Assembly: GCA_020866945.1 (NCBI GenBank)
Contig: JAJBVW010000134.1
Coordinates: 1 to 13,199, forward strand
Direction of reading: 5' to 3'
DNA length: 13,199 nt
From: Oscillospiraceae bacterium
Lineage (GTDB): Bacteria > Bacillota > Clostridia > Oscillospirales > Oscillospiraceae
Part shown: positions 1 to 7,340 of the stretch, one piece after another
Position numbering within the stretch: position 1 is the first letter of the stretch
Layout: each line of letters begins with the position of its first letter
Notes under the pieces: model-generated
Databases searched by the model: none
Seen by the model: the letters and a program-made list of their open reading frames with translations, nothing else
Told to the model about the DNA's origin: nothing
Program-made: the position numbers and the translations under genes

Positions 1-21
1 TTGACCCTGTTTTTGGGCAAA

Positions 22-58
22 TTGCCTCTTGACAAAGGTCATTACATATCAGAGGCAA
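22..58 (-). terminator. weak candidate terminator after the five-gene operon
   Basis: An 8-bp perfect inverted repeat (TTGCCTCT at 22-29, AGAGGCAA at 51-58) has a 21-nt spacer. The spacer holds a smaller TGAC/GTCA hairpin beside one arm. It lies about 50 nt past the stop of the last minus-strand gene, where a terminator would be expected. On that strand the stem is followed only by a short TTT run, so termination would be weak. It could instead be an operator for a gene left of the window. Bases 1-108 otherwise hold nothing I can identify. Confidence 0.3.
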
Positions 59-108
59 ATGGAAGAAAAATTAAAATAAGATTAGAGGACGGTTCAAAGA
101 TGAAAAAG

Positions 109-1380
109 TCAGCCCGCCCCGGCCTCGGTTTCAGCGTCAGCGCCGGTTTCCGCTTCGGGTTCAGACTCTTCCGCCGTCTCCGTTTCCTCGTCCGTCTCGA
201 AATAGCCATAGCCCTCCGAGCAGACGGGGTATTCGCTGGTATCCCACCAATAGGCGCCCCAAAGCTCCTCATCGCCGACAAGAAAGACCTCCTCGCCTCC
301 GGCGGCCCAGCTGGCGGCGTCCACATGATAGGACTGACCGTCGATGGTGACGATGTTCCAATAATGCTCCTGGGTATCCATCCGTCCGGCCACCACAAGG
401 CAGTCTATCTCAAGCGCCTGGCAAAGCGCCTCCAGGGCCATGGCGACACCCTGACTGTCCGCCGTGCCGCCAACCAGCGCGTCCCAGGCCGTAGAGCCTG
501 CCGTCTCATCCTGGACACAGCTCTCCGCAAGATACCGGCACAGCGCGTAGACCTCATCCGCCTCCTCCACCGCCGCCGGAGCGGCCATCTCATCGGAGGC
601 GCTCCCATCGTCCTCCGCGTCCGGCTCGGTTATTTCCTCCGTGGCGGAGGAGTCGTCCAGAACGGCGGCGGCTATCTCCTCCACCGCCTGAGCCAGCGCC
701 TCCCGCCGGGCGGAAAGCTCCTGGCTGTCCAGGCCGTAATCCAGCGTTATCTCCGCAATGCGATCCACGCCGGATTCCGGGTAAAAGCCCACCTCTATCT
801 CCGGCATAACCGGGCAGGCAAGCGGGTCGGTATAATACGCCGCCTCCAGATAGCTCTGCACCGTGTCCGCCGTGATGGACGCGCTGGACAGCTCCAGCAC
901 AAGATAGGTCTCGTTATTGCGCAGGGCGGTATCCAGCCGCGCCGCCAAGGCCCCGGCGGTGCCTGTTTCCTCCAGCGCGGCCACCTGCACCTCGGAGCGT
1001 TTGTAGGTAATATATATCTCTGCCTGATAATAGCTGACAATGCGGCTGAGATCATAGCTGATATAGTCCACCGCGAAGGCCCCCAGGGCCGTAGAGGATT
1101 TTACCTCCCAGCAGGCGGTGGAAATATCCGTGCTGATGGTACCCTCATAGTTCAGAAACTGAAGCTGAGCTGACTCAACGTGCTCCGAAACCAGGCTGGT
1201 GATGGCCCGCTTCAGGGCGGCATAGCTCGAAATGCTGCTGATGGCGTCGCCATCCTCCGTCTCCTGCTCCTGGGCCTGATATTCCTCGCTGGCGTAGTAT
1301 TCCTTGTCGAAAAGCGTGGCACAGCCGGAAAGGCTCAGTCCCATGATCAGCGCCAGCAGCAGCGCCAGAGTTTTCTTCAT
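109..1380 (-). CDS. lipoprotein with transglutaminase-like domain, catalytic Cys replaced by Ser
   Basis: This is a 423-aa predicted lipoprotein. The lysine-containing, leucine-rich signal ends in the lipobox LSGC, with the lipidated Cys at residue 20. Residues about 30-230 form a region I do not recognise, followed by an acidic linker (about 240-275). Residues about 276-390 resemble bacterial transglutaminase-like domains: a TAWDALVGGTADSQG segment, then HYWN (His339) and a YHVDAASW segment (Asp354). Where the family carries its nucleophile (usually CxGYA), this protein reads SQGVA, so Ser309 (codon AGT) replaces Cys. His and Asp are kept. The tail from about 394 is very acidic. The ATG at 1380 is chosen over an upstream in-frame one because the signal peptide begins there. 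It starts 2 nt after the LUD gene stops and is the last gene of the operon. It probably sits on the outer face of the membrane. A binding or structural role is more likely than cross-linking or protease activity, but that is inference. Confidence 0.8.
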   Translation of the reverse strand: MKKTLALLLALIMGLSLSGCATLFDKEYYASEEYQAQEQETEDGDAISSISSYAALKRAITSLVSEHVESAQLQFLNYEGTISTDISTACWEVKSSTALGAFAVDYISYDLSRIVSYYQAEIYITYKRSEVQVAALEETGTAGALAARLDTALRNNETYLVLELSSASITADTVQSYLEAAYYTDPLACPVMPEIEVGFYPESGVDRIAEITLDYGLDSQELSARREALAQAVEEIAAAVLDDSSATEEITEPDAEDDGSASDEMAAPAAVEEADEVYALCRYLAESCVQDETAGSTAWDALVGGTADSQGVAMALEALCQALEIDCLVVAGRMDTQEHYWNIVTIDGQSYHVDAASWAAGGEEVFLVGDEELWGAYWWDTSEYPVCSEGYGYFETDEETETAEESEPEAETGADAETEAGAG

Positions 1381-1382
1381 GC

Positions 1383-1976
1383 TCAATATCCCAATTCCTC
1401 GTCCACCAGCACGATCTCCATGCTGTCGCACCAGAAGGGTTTGCGCCACAGCACCACCAGGGCGTTGCAAATTCTGTCAGGGCTTGCGCAGTCATGGCAA
1501 TGACCCGTCACGGCGCAGGGGGTCTTGGTCTCCAGGCGCTTGGCGTTCAGCGGCCCGGCCACGTTTCTGGCCCGCTCCAGGGCCTCGTGGAAGGGGCCGC
1601 AGAGCTTATTTTTCCCCACGATGAGATAGACCTTGTCCTTTTTCATCAGCGTCCCGGCCACCCGGTTCCCCCGGCCGTCAATGTTGATGACATACCCCTC
1701 CTCGCTGATGGCGTTGGCGCTGGTGATATAAACCTGGGCGCTGCTGGCCTGCACCATGGTCTCGTCCCCCGGCACGATCATGTGCCAGAAAACGGTATTG
1801 TTTTCCTTGATGTGATCGTAGATATTCAGGCCCCGGACGGTCATGCTGCCGCCGATGCCCACGGTCTTTCCATGCAGCGACTGGCCGATATAGGCCGCCG
1901 CCTGCGCAGAGGTATCAAGCTCTGTCACCTCAAAACCGTTTTTCCGCAGATTTTCAATGGTTTTTGCCCTGTCCAT
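1383..1976 (-). CDS. LUD-domain protein (LutC/YkgG-like, DUF162)
   Basis: This 197-aa protein matches the stand-alone LUD-domain group. The family resembles LutC/YkgG, subunits of the iron-sulfur lactate oxidation complex, and is often labelled 'lactate utilization protein'. The visible pattern includes a GIGGSMT segment (about 40-46), an NAISEEG segment (about 88-94), a NRVAG segment (104-108) and a C-terminal CASPDRICNALVVLWR segment. Four Cys lie at 154, 160, 163 and 170 with spacing C-x5-C-x2-C-x6-C, including an HCHDC cluster, which hints at metal or Fe-S binding. No lutA or lutB partner is present, so lactate oxidation is not supported by context. The start has a strong AGGAGG 9 nt upstream and lies 18 nt after the YitT-family gene. 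Family assignment is firm; the substrate is unknown. Confidence 0.85.
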   Translation of the reverse strand: MDRAKTIENLRKNGFEVTELDTSAQAAAYIGQSLHGKTVGIGGSMTVRGLNIYDHIKENNTVFWHMIVPGDETMVQASSAQVYITSANAISEEGYVINIDGRGNRVAGTLMKKDKVYLIVGKNKLCGPFHEALERARNVAGPLNAKRLETKTPCAVTGHCHDCASPDRICNALVVLWRKPFWCDSMEIVLVDEELGY

Positions 1977-1994
1977 ATGGTTCGACCTCCTGAT

Positions 1995-2858
1995 TTAGTC
2001 TGATTTTTGAATGTTAGAGAAATTCTTTCCGAACACCTGATGGGACTCCGTTACGATGACAAAGGCGCGGGGATCCAGAGCATAGACAATCTTCTTCACC
2101 GCCGGAATCTGCTGGCGCTTCACCACGCACAGGACGACGTCCCGCTCCTCGCCGCTGTAGGCCCCCTCGCCCTGGAGCAGGGTGGAGCCGCGTCCAAGCT
2201 GACGGCCTATCTCGTCCGCAATCTTCTCTGGATAGAGGGTGATGATATAGCACACGCTGGCGTTATCCATGCCATACAGCATGAGGTTCACCACCCGGGA
2301 GGCCACGAACATGGTGATGATGGTATACATGGCGCTGTCAAACCGATGGAATATCACGGCGAAGGCAACCACCACCACCGCATCCAGGGCCAGGGAAAAG
2401 TTTCCGAAGTCCACATAGGGATATTTCCTGCGAAGCATACGGGCGCCGATGTCCGTGCCGCCGGTGGTGGCCCCGGCAGTATAGACAAGTCCCGCCCCGG
2501 CCCCCTTCAGCAGGCCGCCGTATACGGAGGCCAGGAGGATGTCGTCCGTCAGGGAATAGTCCAGGGCGTTGAACAGGTCGATGAACACGCTGGTGGCAAC
2601 CATGCCCAGGGCGGAAAACAGGATAAACTCCAGGCCGAACTGCTTCCAGGCCACGATGAACAGCGGAATGTTCATCACCATGACCAGCACGCCTACCGGC
2701 AGGCCGGTCAAGAGATTGATAATCTGGCCCACGCCGGTCAGCCCGCCGGATACGATGCTGTTTGGATAGGTGAGAAAGGCGAAGGCCGCGCCCATCATGG
2801 CGCACCCCACCAGGGTCATAATGACGTGCTTAATGATTTCCCATGTCGTTCGTTTCAC
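1995..2858 (-). CDS. YitT-family membrane protein (DUF161 plus DUF2179)
   Basis: This 287-aa membrane protein has about five or six predicted helices (about 11-30, 52-70, 77-98, 108-127, 155-171 and possibly 178-193). The loops carry the family's conserved TYPNSIVSGGLTG (30-42) and GATTGGTDI (129-137) segments. The cytoplasmic C-terminal DUF2179 domain (about 200-285) has the recognisable GRGSTLL and GAYSGEE segments and ends with a DPRAFVIVTE...VFG pattern. The family is widespread in Firmicutes and its transport role is not settled. The start codon is GTG, overlapping the parC-like stop as GTGA, with GGAGGG 9 nt upstream, so translational coupling is likely. Length is normal for the family. 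Confidence 0.9.
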   Translation of the reverse strand: MKRTTWEIIKHVIMTLVGCAMMGAAFAFLTYPNSIVSGGLTGVGQIINLLTGLPVGVLVMVMNIPLFIVAWKQFGLEFILFSALGMVATSVFIDLFNALDYSLTDDILLASVYGGLLKGAGAGLVYTAGATTGGTDIGARMLRRKYPYVDFGNFSLALDAVVVVAFAVIFHRFDSAMYTIITMFVASRVVNLMLYGMDNASVCYIITLYPEKIADEIGRQLGRGSTLLQGEGAYSGEERDVVLCVVKRQQIPAVKKIVYALDPRAFVIVTESHQVFGKNFSNIQKSD

Positions 2859-5110
2859 GAATTATTTCCCTCCAAGAGACTCATCTGCTCCTCTCCACGG
2901 TCTTTATCCGTCAGCTTGGCCCCGGCGGCGGGCAGGCTCCTGACCCGATAACGGGCCTGGTTTTGGATGGGCGTATCCGCCGCAAAGGCCACGCGGGTCA
3001 CGGGATGTTTTTTCACGGTCATCACCTGCACCCCCTGGGTGGCGCGGCTCGTCTTGGGCGCCAGCAGCGCGGAGCTGAATATGAGGCACCGGCCCTCGCC
3101 GGTATAGACCGCGATCTCCTGCTCCTCCGCCAGGGGCAGCAGGGCCACCAGGGGACTTTTATCGCTGTACGCCCCGGTGAGACGGCGGCGGTTCGTCTTG
3201 GTGGCAAAGGCGGAAAGGCTTATCCGGGCGCACTTGCCGTTTTGGAAAAACAGCAGGAGCGTGCCGGTGTAATCCCCGGCCAGGGCCGTGGCCACCACGC
3301 GCTCCCCCTCGTCCATGCCCAGCTTACCCGGCAGAAAATCGCCCAAGGCGCTGGCCTTGGTTTCCTTGAAATCCGCGACCTTCAGCTTAAACTCCTGACT
3401 CCGGTCGGTGAACACCAGAAGCTCCGCCCGGTTGGTCGTCGCATAATACTGGGCCAGACCATCGTCCTCTTTATACTTCTGTTCCCCGCTCATCCGCAGA
3501 GACTGGGGGGTAATCTTCTTGAAATACCCCTGCCGGGACAGGAACAGGTGGACAGGATAATCCTCCGCCTCCGGCTCCTGGTCGCTGTATTCCTCTATCT
3601 CGTCCGCGTAGACCAGGGTGGTGCGGCGGGGAGAGGGGTATTTTTTAATGACCTGCTTCAGCTCCTCTGCGATAACGCCCCGCAAACGGCGCTGACTTTT
3701 GAGAAGCTCCTCCAGGTCGGCGATCTCCTTGGCCAGGCCCTCGGTCTCCTCCACCCGGCGGAGGATGTACTCCCGGTTGATGTTTCTGAGCTTAATTTCC
3801 GCCACGAACTCTGCCTGGGTCTGGTCGATGCCGAAGCCTATCATCAGGTTCGGCACCACGTCAGACTCCGCCTCTGTCTGACGGATGATGGCGATGGCCC
3901 GGTCGATGTCCAGCAAAATGGCCTTCAGGCCCTCCAGCAGGTGCAGCTTTTCCTTCTTTTTCGTCATGTCGTGGAAGGTGCGCCGCCGGACGCACTCCGT
4001 CCGCCAGGCAATCCACTCGTTTAATATCTCCCCCACGCCCATAACACGGGGGGACCCAGCCACCAGGATGTTGAAGTTGCAGGGGAAGTTGTCCTGGAGG
4101 GGCGTCAGCTTAAATAGCTTCGCCATCAGCTTTTCCGGCTCCACGCCGCGCTTGATGTCGATGGCGATCTTCAGGCCCCCCAGGTCGGTCTCATCGCGCA
4201 TATCGGAGATTTCCTTGATTTTCCCCTCCTTGATAAGGTCGCGGCACTTGTCGATGATAGCCTCCGCCGTGGTGGTATAGGGTATCTCGTATACCTCGAT
4301 GATATGCTCCTTCTCCTGATACCGCCACTTGGCCCGGACAGGGAAGGAGCCGCGTCCCGTCGCGTATATCCGGGCCATCTGGGCCGGGTCATAGAGGATC
4401 TCCCCGCCGGTGGGGAAATCCGGGGCGGGCATGGTGGACAATATTTCATGCTCCGGGTTTTTCAGCAGGGCGATAGTAGTCTGGCACACCTCCTCCAGGT
4501 TGAAGCCACAGATCTGGCTTGCCATGCCCACGGCGATGCCCATGTTGGCGGACACCAGCACATTCGGGAAGGTGGTGGGCAGGAGGGTCGGCTCCGTGGT
4601 GGAGTTATCGTAGTTGGGGACGAAGTCCACCGTGTCCTTGTCGATGTCCCGGAAAAGCTCCGCGCAGATGGGAGCCAGCTTCGCCTCCGTGTACCGGCTG
4701 GCGGCGTAGGCCATATCACGGGAATAGACCTTGCCAAAATTGCCCTTGGAGTCCACAAAGGGGGCGTTCAGGGCCTCGTTGTCCCGGGTCAGGCGCACCA
4801 TGGTCTCATAGATGGCCGCATCCCCATGGGGGTTATAGTGCATGGTCTGGCCCACGATGTTTGCGGATTTTGTCCGCGCCCCGTTTAGCAGGCCCATTTT
4901 ATACATACAGTACAGCAGCTTGCGGTGGCTGGGCTTGAAGCCGTCTATCTCCGGGATGGCCCGCGAGACGATAACGCTCATGGCGTAGGGCATATAGTTC
5001 AGCTCCAGGGTTTCCGTGATGGGCTGCTCCACCACCTCGCCCCGCAGCCCCATTACATTGGGGTCTGCGTCCCGCCGCACCGGCTTTGGTTCCTTTGGTT
5101 TTCTTGCCAT
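2855..5110 (-). CDS. parC: type IIA topoisomerase A subunit, ParC-like (topoisomerase IV)
   Basis: This 751-aa DNA cleavage and religation subunit pairs with the adjacent ParE-like ATPase to pass one duplex through another. Early residues carry the family segment YAMSVIVSRAIPEIDG (42-57). The winged-helix active site reads AASRYTEAKLAPI, with catalytic Tyr140. The quinolone region reads PHGDAAIYE, so Ala98 occupies the usual Ser (GyrA 83, ParC 80 of E. coli) and Glu102 matches ParC Glu84. The coiled-coil gate lies about 370-490. A beta-pinwheel C-terminal domain spans about 515-725. The GyrA box (QRRGGKG-like) is absent at about 538-548, which argues for topoisomerase IV rather than gyrase. 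The start has AAGGAG 9 nt upstream and lies 13 nt after parE. The sequence is divergent from textbook ParC, so exact function (decatenation or relaxation) is inferred. Confidence 0.9.
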   Translation of the reverse strand: MARKPKEPKPVRRDADPNVMGLRGEVVEQPITETLELNYMPYAMSVIVSRAIPEIDGFKPSHRKLLYCMYKMGLLNGARTKSANIVGQTMHYNPHGDAAIYETMVRLTRDNEALNAPFVDSKGNFGKVYSRDMAYAASRYTEAKLAPICAELFRDIDKDTVDFVPNYDNSTTEPTLLPTTFPNVLVSANMGIAVGMASQICGFNLEEVCQTTIALLKNPEHEILSTMPAPDFPTGGEILYDPAQMARIYATGRGSFPVRAKWRYQEKEHIIEVYEIPYTTTAEAIIDKCRDLIKEGKIKEISDMRDETDLGGLKIAIDIKRGVEPEKLMAKLFKLTPLQDNFPCNFNILVAGSPRVMGVGEILNEWIAWRTECVRRRTFHDMTKKKEKLHLLEGLKAILLDIDRAIAIIRQTEAESDVVPNLMIGFGIDQTQAEFVAEIKLRNINREYILRRVEETEGLAKEIADLEELLKSQRRLRGVIAEELKQVIKKYPSPRRTTLVYADEIEEYSDQEPEAEDYPVHLFLSRQGYFKKITPQSLRMSGEQKYKEDDGLAQYYATTNRAELLVFTDRSQEFKLKVADFKETKASALGDFLPGKLGMDEGERVVATALAGDYTGTLLLFFQNGKCARISLSAFATKTNRRRLTGAYSDKSPLVALLPLAEEQEIAVYTGEGRCLIFSSALLAPKTSRATQGVQVMTVKKHPVTRVAFAADTPIQNQARYRVRSLPAAGAKLTDKDRGEEQMSLLEGNNS

Positions 5111-5123
5111 GTGACCTTACTCC

Positions 5124-7106
5124 TTACGATATATCCGCCATGTCCAGGTATTTATAGCCGTCCTGGGCGATGTGCTGCTTCCGGCCCGCCAGGTCGTCCC
5201 CCAGGAGCAGGTCGAAATAATAGGCCGTGCGCTCCGCCTCCTCCGGCAGAACGCGGATAAGCCGCCGGGTCTCCGGGTTCATGGTGGTCAGCCACATCAT
5301 CTCCGCAGAGTTTTCACCCAGGCCCTTGGAGCGGTTCACGGCGAATTTGGAGCCGGAAAGCTCCTCCACAATCTTGTTCTTCTCTGCGTCGGAATAGGCG
5401 TACCAGGTCTTTTCCTTGCAGGTTATCTCATACAGGGGGGATTCCGCAATATACACATACCCCTCCTTTACAAGCGTCGGGGTCAGCCGCCACAGCATTG
5501 TCAAAATCAGCGTCCGGATCTGAAAGCCGTCCACGTCTGCGTCCGTGCAGATGACCACCTTGCTCCAGCGGAGGTTTGCAAGGTCGAAGGAGTTCAGCTC
5601 CTTTCCACGCTTTTCCACCTCCACGCCGCAGCCCAGCACCTTCAGCAGGTCGGTGATGATGTCGCTTTTAAAAATGCGGCCATAGTCCGCCTTCAGGCAG
5701 TTTAAAATCTTTCCCCGGACGGGCATAATGCCCTGAAACTCCGCGTCCCGGCCCATTTTGCAGGAGCCGAGGGCGGAATCCCCCTCCACGATGTAAAGCT
5801 CCCGGCGCTCCGGGTCCCGGCTGCGGCAGTCCACGAATTTTTCCACCCGGCTCATAATGTCCATGGAGCCGGTCAGCTTCTTTTTGATGTTCAGCCTGGC
5901 CCGCTCCGCCTGCTCCCGGCTGCGCTTGTTGATAAGCACCTGCTCCGCCATGCGGTCGGCCTCGGCCTTATGCTCAATGCACCAGACCTCCAGCTGCTCC
6001 CGGAAAAAGGCGGTCATGGCGTCCTGGATGCCCTTGTTGGTGATGGCCTTTTTCGTCTGGTTTTCATAGGAGGTGCGGGTCGAAAAGCAGTTCGTCACCA
6101 GCACCAGGCAGTCCTGCACGTCCTGGAAGGAGATTTTCGACTCGTTTTTCTGGTATTTCCCCGCCTGCTTGATATAGGCGTCCACGGCATAGACGAACCC
6201 GGCCCTGGCGGCCTTGTCCGGCGCGCCCCCATGCTCCAGCCAGGAGGAGTTGTGATAGTATTCCAGCAGCGTCACCTGGTTGGAAAAGCAGAAGGCGGCG
6301 GAGAGCCGAGCCTTATACTCCGGCTTGTCCGCCCTGTCCCGGCAGCGGCGCTCCGATTCCATGAACACCGGGGCGGTCAGGGTCGCCTCCCCGGCGATCT
6401 CCGACACATAATCCAGTATGCCGTTTTCATAGAGATATTCCGTGGTCTCGAATTTATCCCCGTGCTGGATGCGAAGGCGGAAGGTAACGCCCGCGTTCAC
6501 CACCGCCTGGCGGCGGAGGGTCTGGCGGAACCATTCCTCCGGGATGTCGATGTCCGTGAACACGGCCAGGTCTGGCCGCCAATGGTGGGTGGTGCCGGTC
6601 TTTTTTCGGTCGGCGGGAGATTTTTTCAGTTCCCCCACGATGCCGCCCTTTTCAAAGTGCAGGTCATAGCGGCTGCCGTCCCTCCAGACGGTCACGTCCA
6701 TGTATTCGGAGGCGTACTGGGTGGCGCAGGCCCCCAGCCCGTTCAGGCCCAGGGCGTACTCATAGCCCTCGCCGCCCTCGTCGTCATACTTGCCGCCGGC
6801 GTACAGCTCGCAGTACACAAGCTCCCAGTTATAGCGCTTCTCCGCGCTGTTCCAGTCCACGGGGCAGCCCCGGCCAAAATCCTCCACCTGGATGGAGTGA
6901 TCCTCGAACCGGGTGACGGTGATGAGCTTGCCGTATCCCGCCCGGGCCTCGTCGATAGAGTTTGAAAGTATCTCAAATACAGAGTGCTGGCAGCCCTCCA
7001 GGCCGTCCGATCCAAAAATGACCCCCGGGCGCTTGCGCACCCGGTCGGCCCCCTTGAGCTGGCTGATGCTCTCGTTGCCATAGGCTTGTCTGCTTGGTTT
7101 TGCCAT
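5124..7106 (-). CDS. parE: type IIA topoisomerase B subunit, ParE-like (topoisomerase IV)
   Basis: This 660-aa ATPase subunit is complete. GHKL ATP-site features are Glu45, Asn49 and Asp52 in an EILSNSIDE segment, Asp76 in an EDFGRG segment (usually DNGRG), and a glycine loop GLNGLGA (120-126). The transducer QTK loop is at 350-352. The TOPRIM domain has EGDSA with catalytic Glu441, and TDADVDG with Asp522, Asp524 and Asp526. A C-terminal SKGLGE follows at 593-598. After DADVDG the usual His is Gln (GFQIRT), and the ATP-lid segment is unusual, so the protein belongs to a divergent branch. The start at 7106 is preferred over an upstream in-frame one because GAGGAA lies about 8 nt before it. 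It is the first gene of the operon and is directly followed by its ParC-like partner. Confidence 0.92.
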   Translation of the reverse strand: MAKPSRQAYGNESISQLKGADRVRKRPGVIFGSDGLEGCQHSVFEILSNSIDEARAGYGKLITVTRFEDHSIQVEDFGRGCPVDWNSAEKRYNWELVYCELYAGGKYDDEGGEGYEYALGLNGLGACATQYASEYMDVTVWRDGSRYDLHFEKGGIVGELKKSPADRKKTGTTHHWRPDLAVFTDIDIPEEWFRQTLRRQAVVNAGVTFRLRIQHGDKFETTEYLYENGILDYVSEIAGEATLTAPVFMESERRCRDRADKPEYKARLSAAFCFSNQVTLLEYYHNSSWLEHGGAPDKAARAGFVYAVDAYIKQAGKYQKNESKISFQDVQDCLVLVTNCFSTRTSYENQTKKAITNKGIQDAMTAFFREQLEVWCIEHKAEADRMAEQVLINKRSREQAERARLNIKKKLTGSMDIMSRVEKFVDCRSRDPERRELYIVEGDSALGSCKMGRDAEFQGIMPVRGKILNCLKADYGRIFKSDIITDLLKVLGCGVEVEKRGKELNSFDLANLRWSKVVICTDADVDGFQIRTLILTMLWRLTPTLVKEGYVYIAESPLYEITCKEKTWYAYSDAEKNKIVEELSGSKFAVNRSKGLGENSAEMMWLTTMNPETRRLIRVLPEEAERTAYYFDLLLGDDLAGRKQHIAQDGYKYLDMADIS

Positions 7107-7171
7107 GCAAAAATTTCCTCGCTTTGTTCCGTTCTCTTTCCGGCCTGCCGCCGGTGGACATAATACTCCAA

Positions 7172-7187
7172 TATACTGATTAGTATA
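7172..7187. repeat. palindrome over the parE P2 -10 box
   Basis: TATACT (7172-7177) and AGTATA (7182-7187) form a perfect 6-bp inverted repeat around the 4-nt centre GATT. One arm is the predicted -10 box of P2, a position suited to a repressor site. No regulator is known from the window, and an AT-rich chance match is possible. Confidence 0.4.
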
Positions 7188-7209
7188 GCACAAAGCCCGG
7201 AAAAATCAA
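7182..7209 (-). promoter_or_regulatory. candidate sigma-A promoter P2 of the parE operon
   Basis: On the minus strand, TTGATT (7204-7209) and TATACT (7182-7187) are separated by 16 nt, about 75 nt before the parE start. The -10 matches consensus at five of six positions. The -35 falls in the T-rich run after the hairpin at 7214-7240. Confidence 0.5.
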
Positions 7210-7240
7210 GAAGGGGCGGAGGAACGCACGTCCTCCGCCC
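7204..7240 (-). terminator. terminator-like GC hairpin in the parE leader
   Basis: A perfect 10-bp stem (GGGCGGAGGA at 7214-7223, TCCTCCGCCC at 7231-7240) has a 7-nt loop. On the minus strand it is followed by CTTCTTGATTTTT. It lies between two predicted promoters, so a transcript from the upstream promoter would be about 60 nt long if it stopped here. On the plus strand it is followed, after a spacer, by CTTCTTTCTTTCT, but no plus-strand gene lies upstream that would need it. Confidence 0.55.
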
Positions 7241-7270
7241 AATGGCCATGGCTTCTTTCTTTCTGGGACT

Positions 7271-7299
7271 ATTATATGTCTAAATCCCGAAAAACACAA
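7271..7299 (-). promoter_or_regulatory. candidate sigma-A promoter P1 upstream of parE
   Basis: On the minus strand, TTGTGT (7294-7299) and a perfect TATAAT (7271-7276) are 17 nt apart. The start point would be near 7264, about 25 nt before the GC hairpin. It overlaps the region where the divergent bofA promoter must lie. Confidence 0.5.
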
Positions 7300-7306
7300 A
7301 TACAAT
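7299..7306 (+). promoter_or_regulatory. possible sporulation-type -10 element for bofA
   Basis: AATACAAT matches the sigma-E -10 consensus CATACAAT at seven of eight positions and lies 34 nt before the bofA start. No convincing -35 was found at the right distance; GTCTAAA at 7278-7284 matches poorly. In Bacillus subtilis bofA is a sigma-E gene, so the reading is reasonable but weak. Confidence 0.25.
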
Positions 7307-7340
7307 ATATGGAACCTATGGAAACAGGAGGACAAGTCTC

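Noticed and set aside
29..57. TTGACA at 29-34 as a promoter -35 pointing right
   Set aside because: The bases 16-18 nt downstream do not resemble a -10 box, and the only plus-strand reading that follows is antisense to the lipoprotein gene.
1..1173. Long plus-strand open frame opposite the lipoprotein gene
   Set aside because: It has no RBS or recognisable domain, is rich in Arg, Gly and His as expected from antisense of a GC-rich gene, and overlaps a gene with a clear lipobox and domain.
2843..4024. 393-codon plus-strand open frame opposite parC
   Set aside because: ParC on the minus strand has unmistakable motifs across this span; the plus-strand frame is a codon-bias shadow.
2855..5110. 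Calling this subunit GyrA
   Set aside because: It lacks the GyrA box and carries Glu at the ParC Glu84 position; the neighbouring ATPase is also ParE-like. The gyrase reading remains possible because both proteins are divergent.
5970..6965. 331-codon plus-strand open frame opposite parE
   Set aside because: It lies fully inside the ParE ATPase and transducer coding region and shows no domain of its own.
6743..7249. Possible leader peptide or alternative gene starting at the ATG at 7249
   Set aside because: It has no proper RBS, reads through the terminator-like hairpin and then out of frame into parE.
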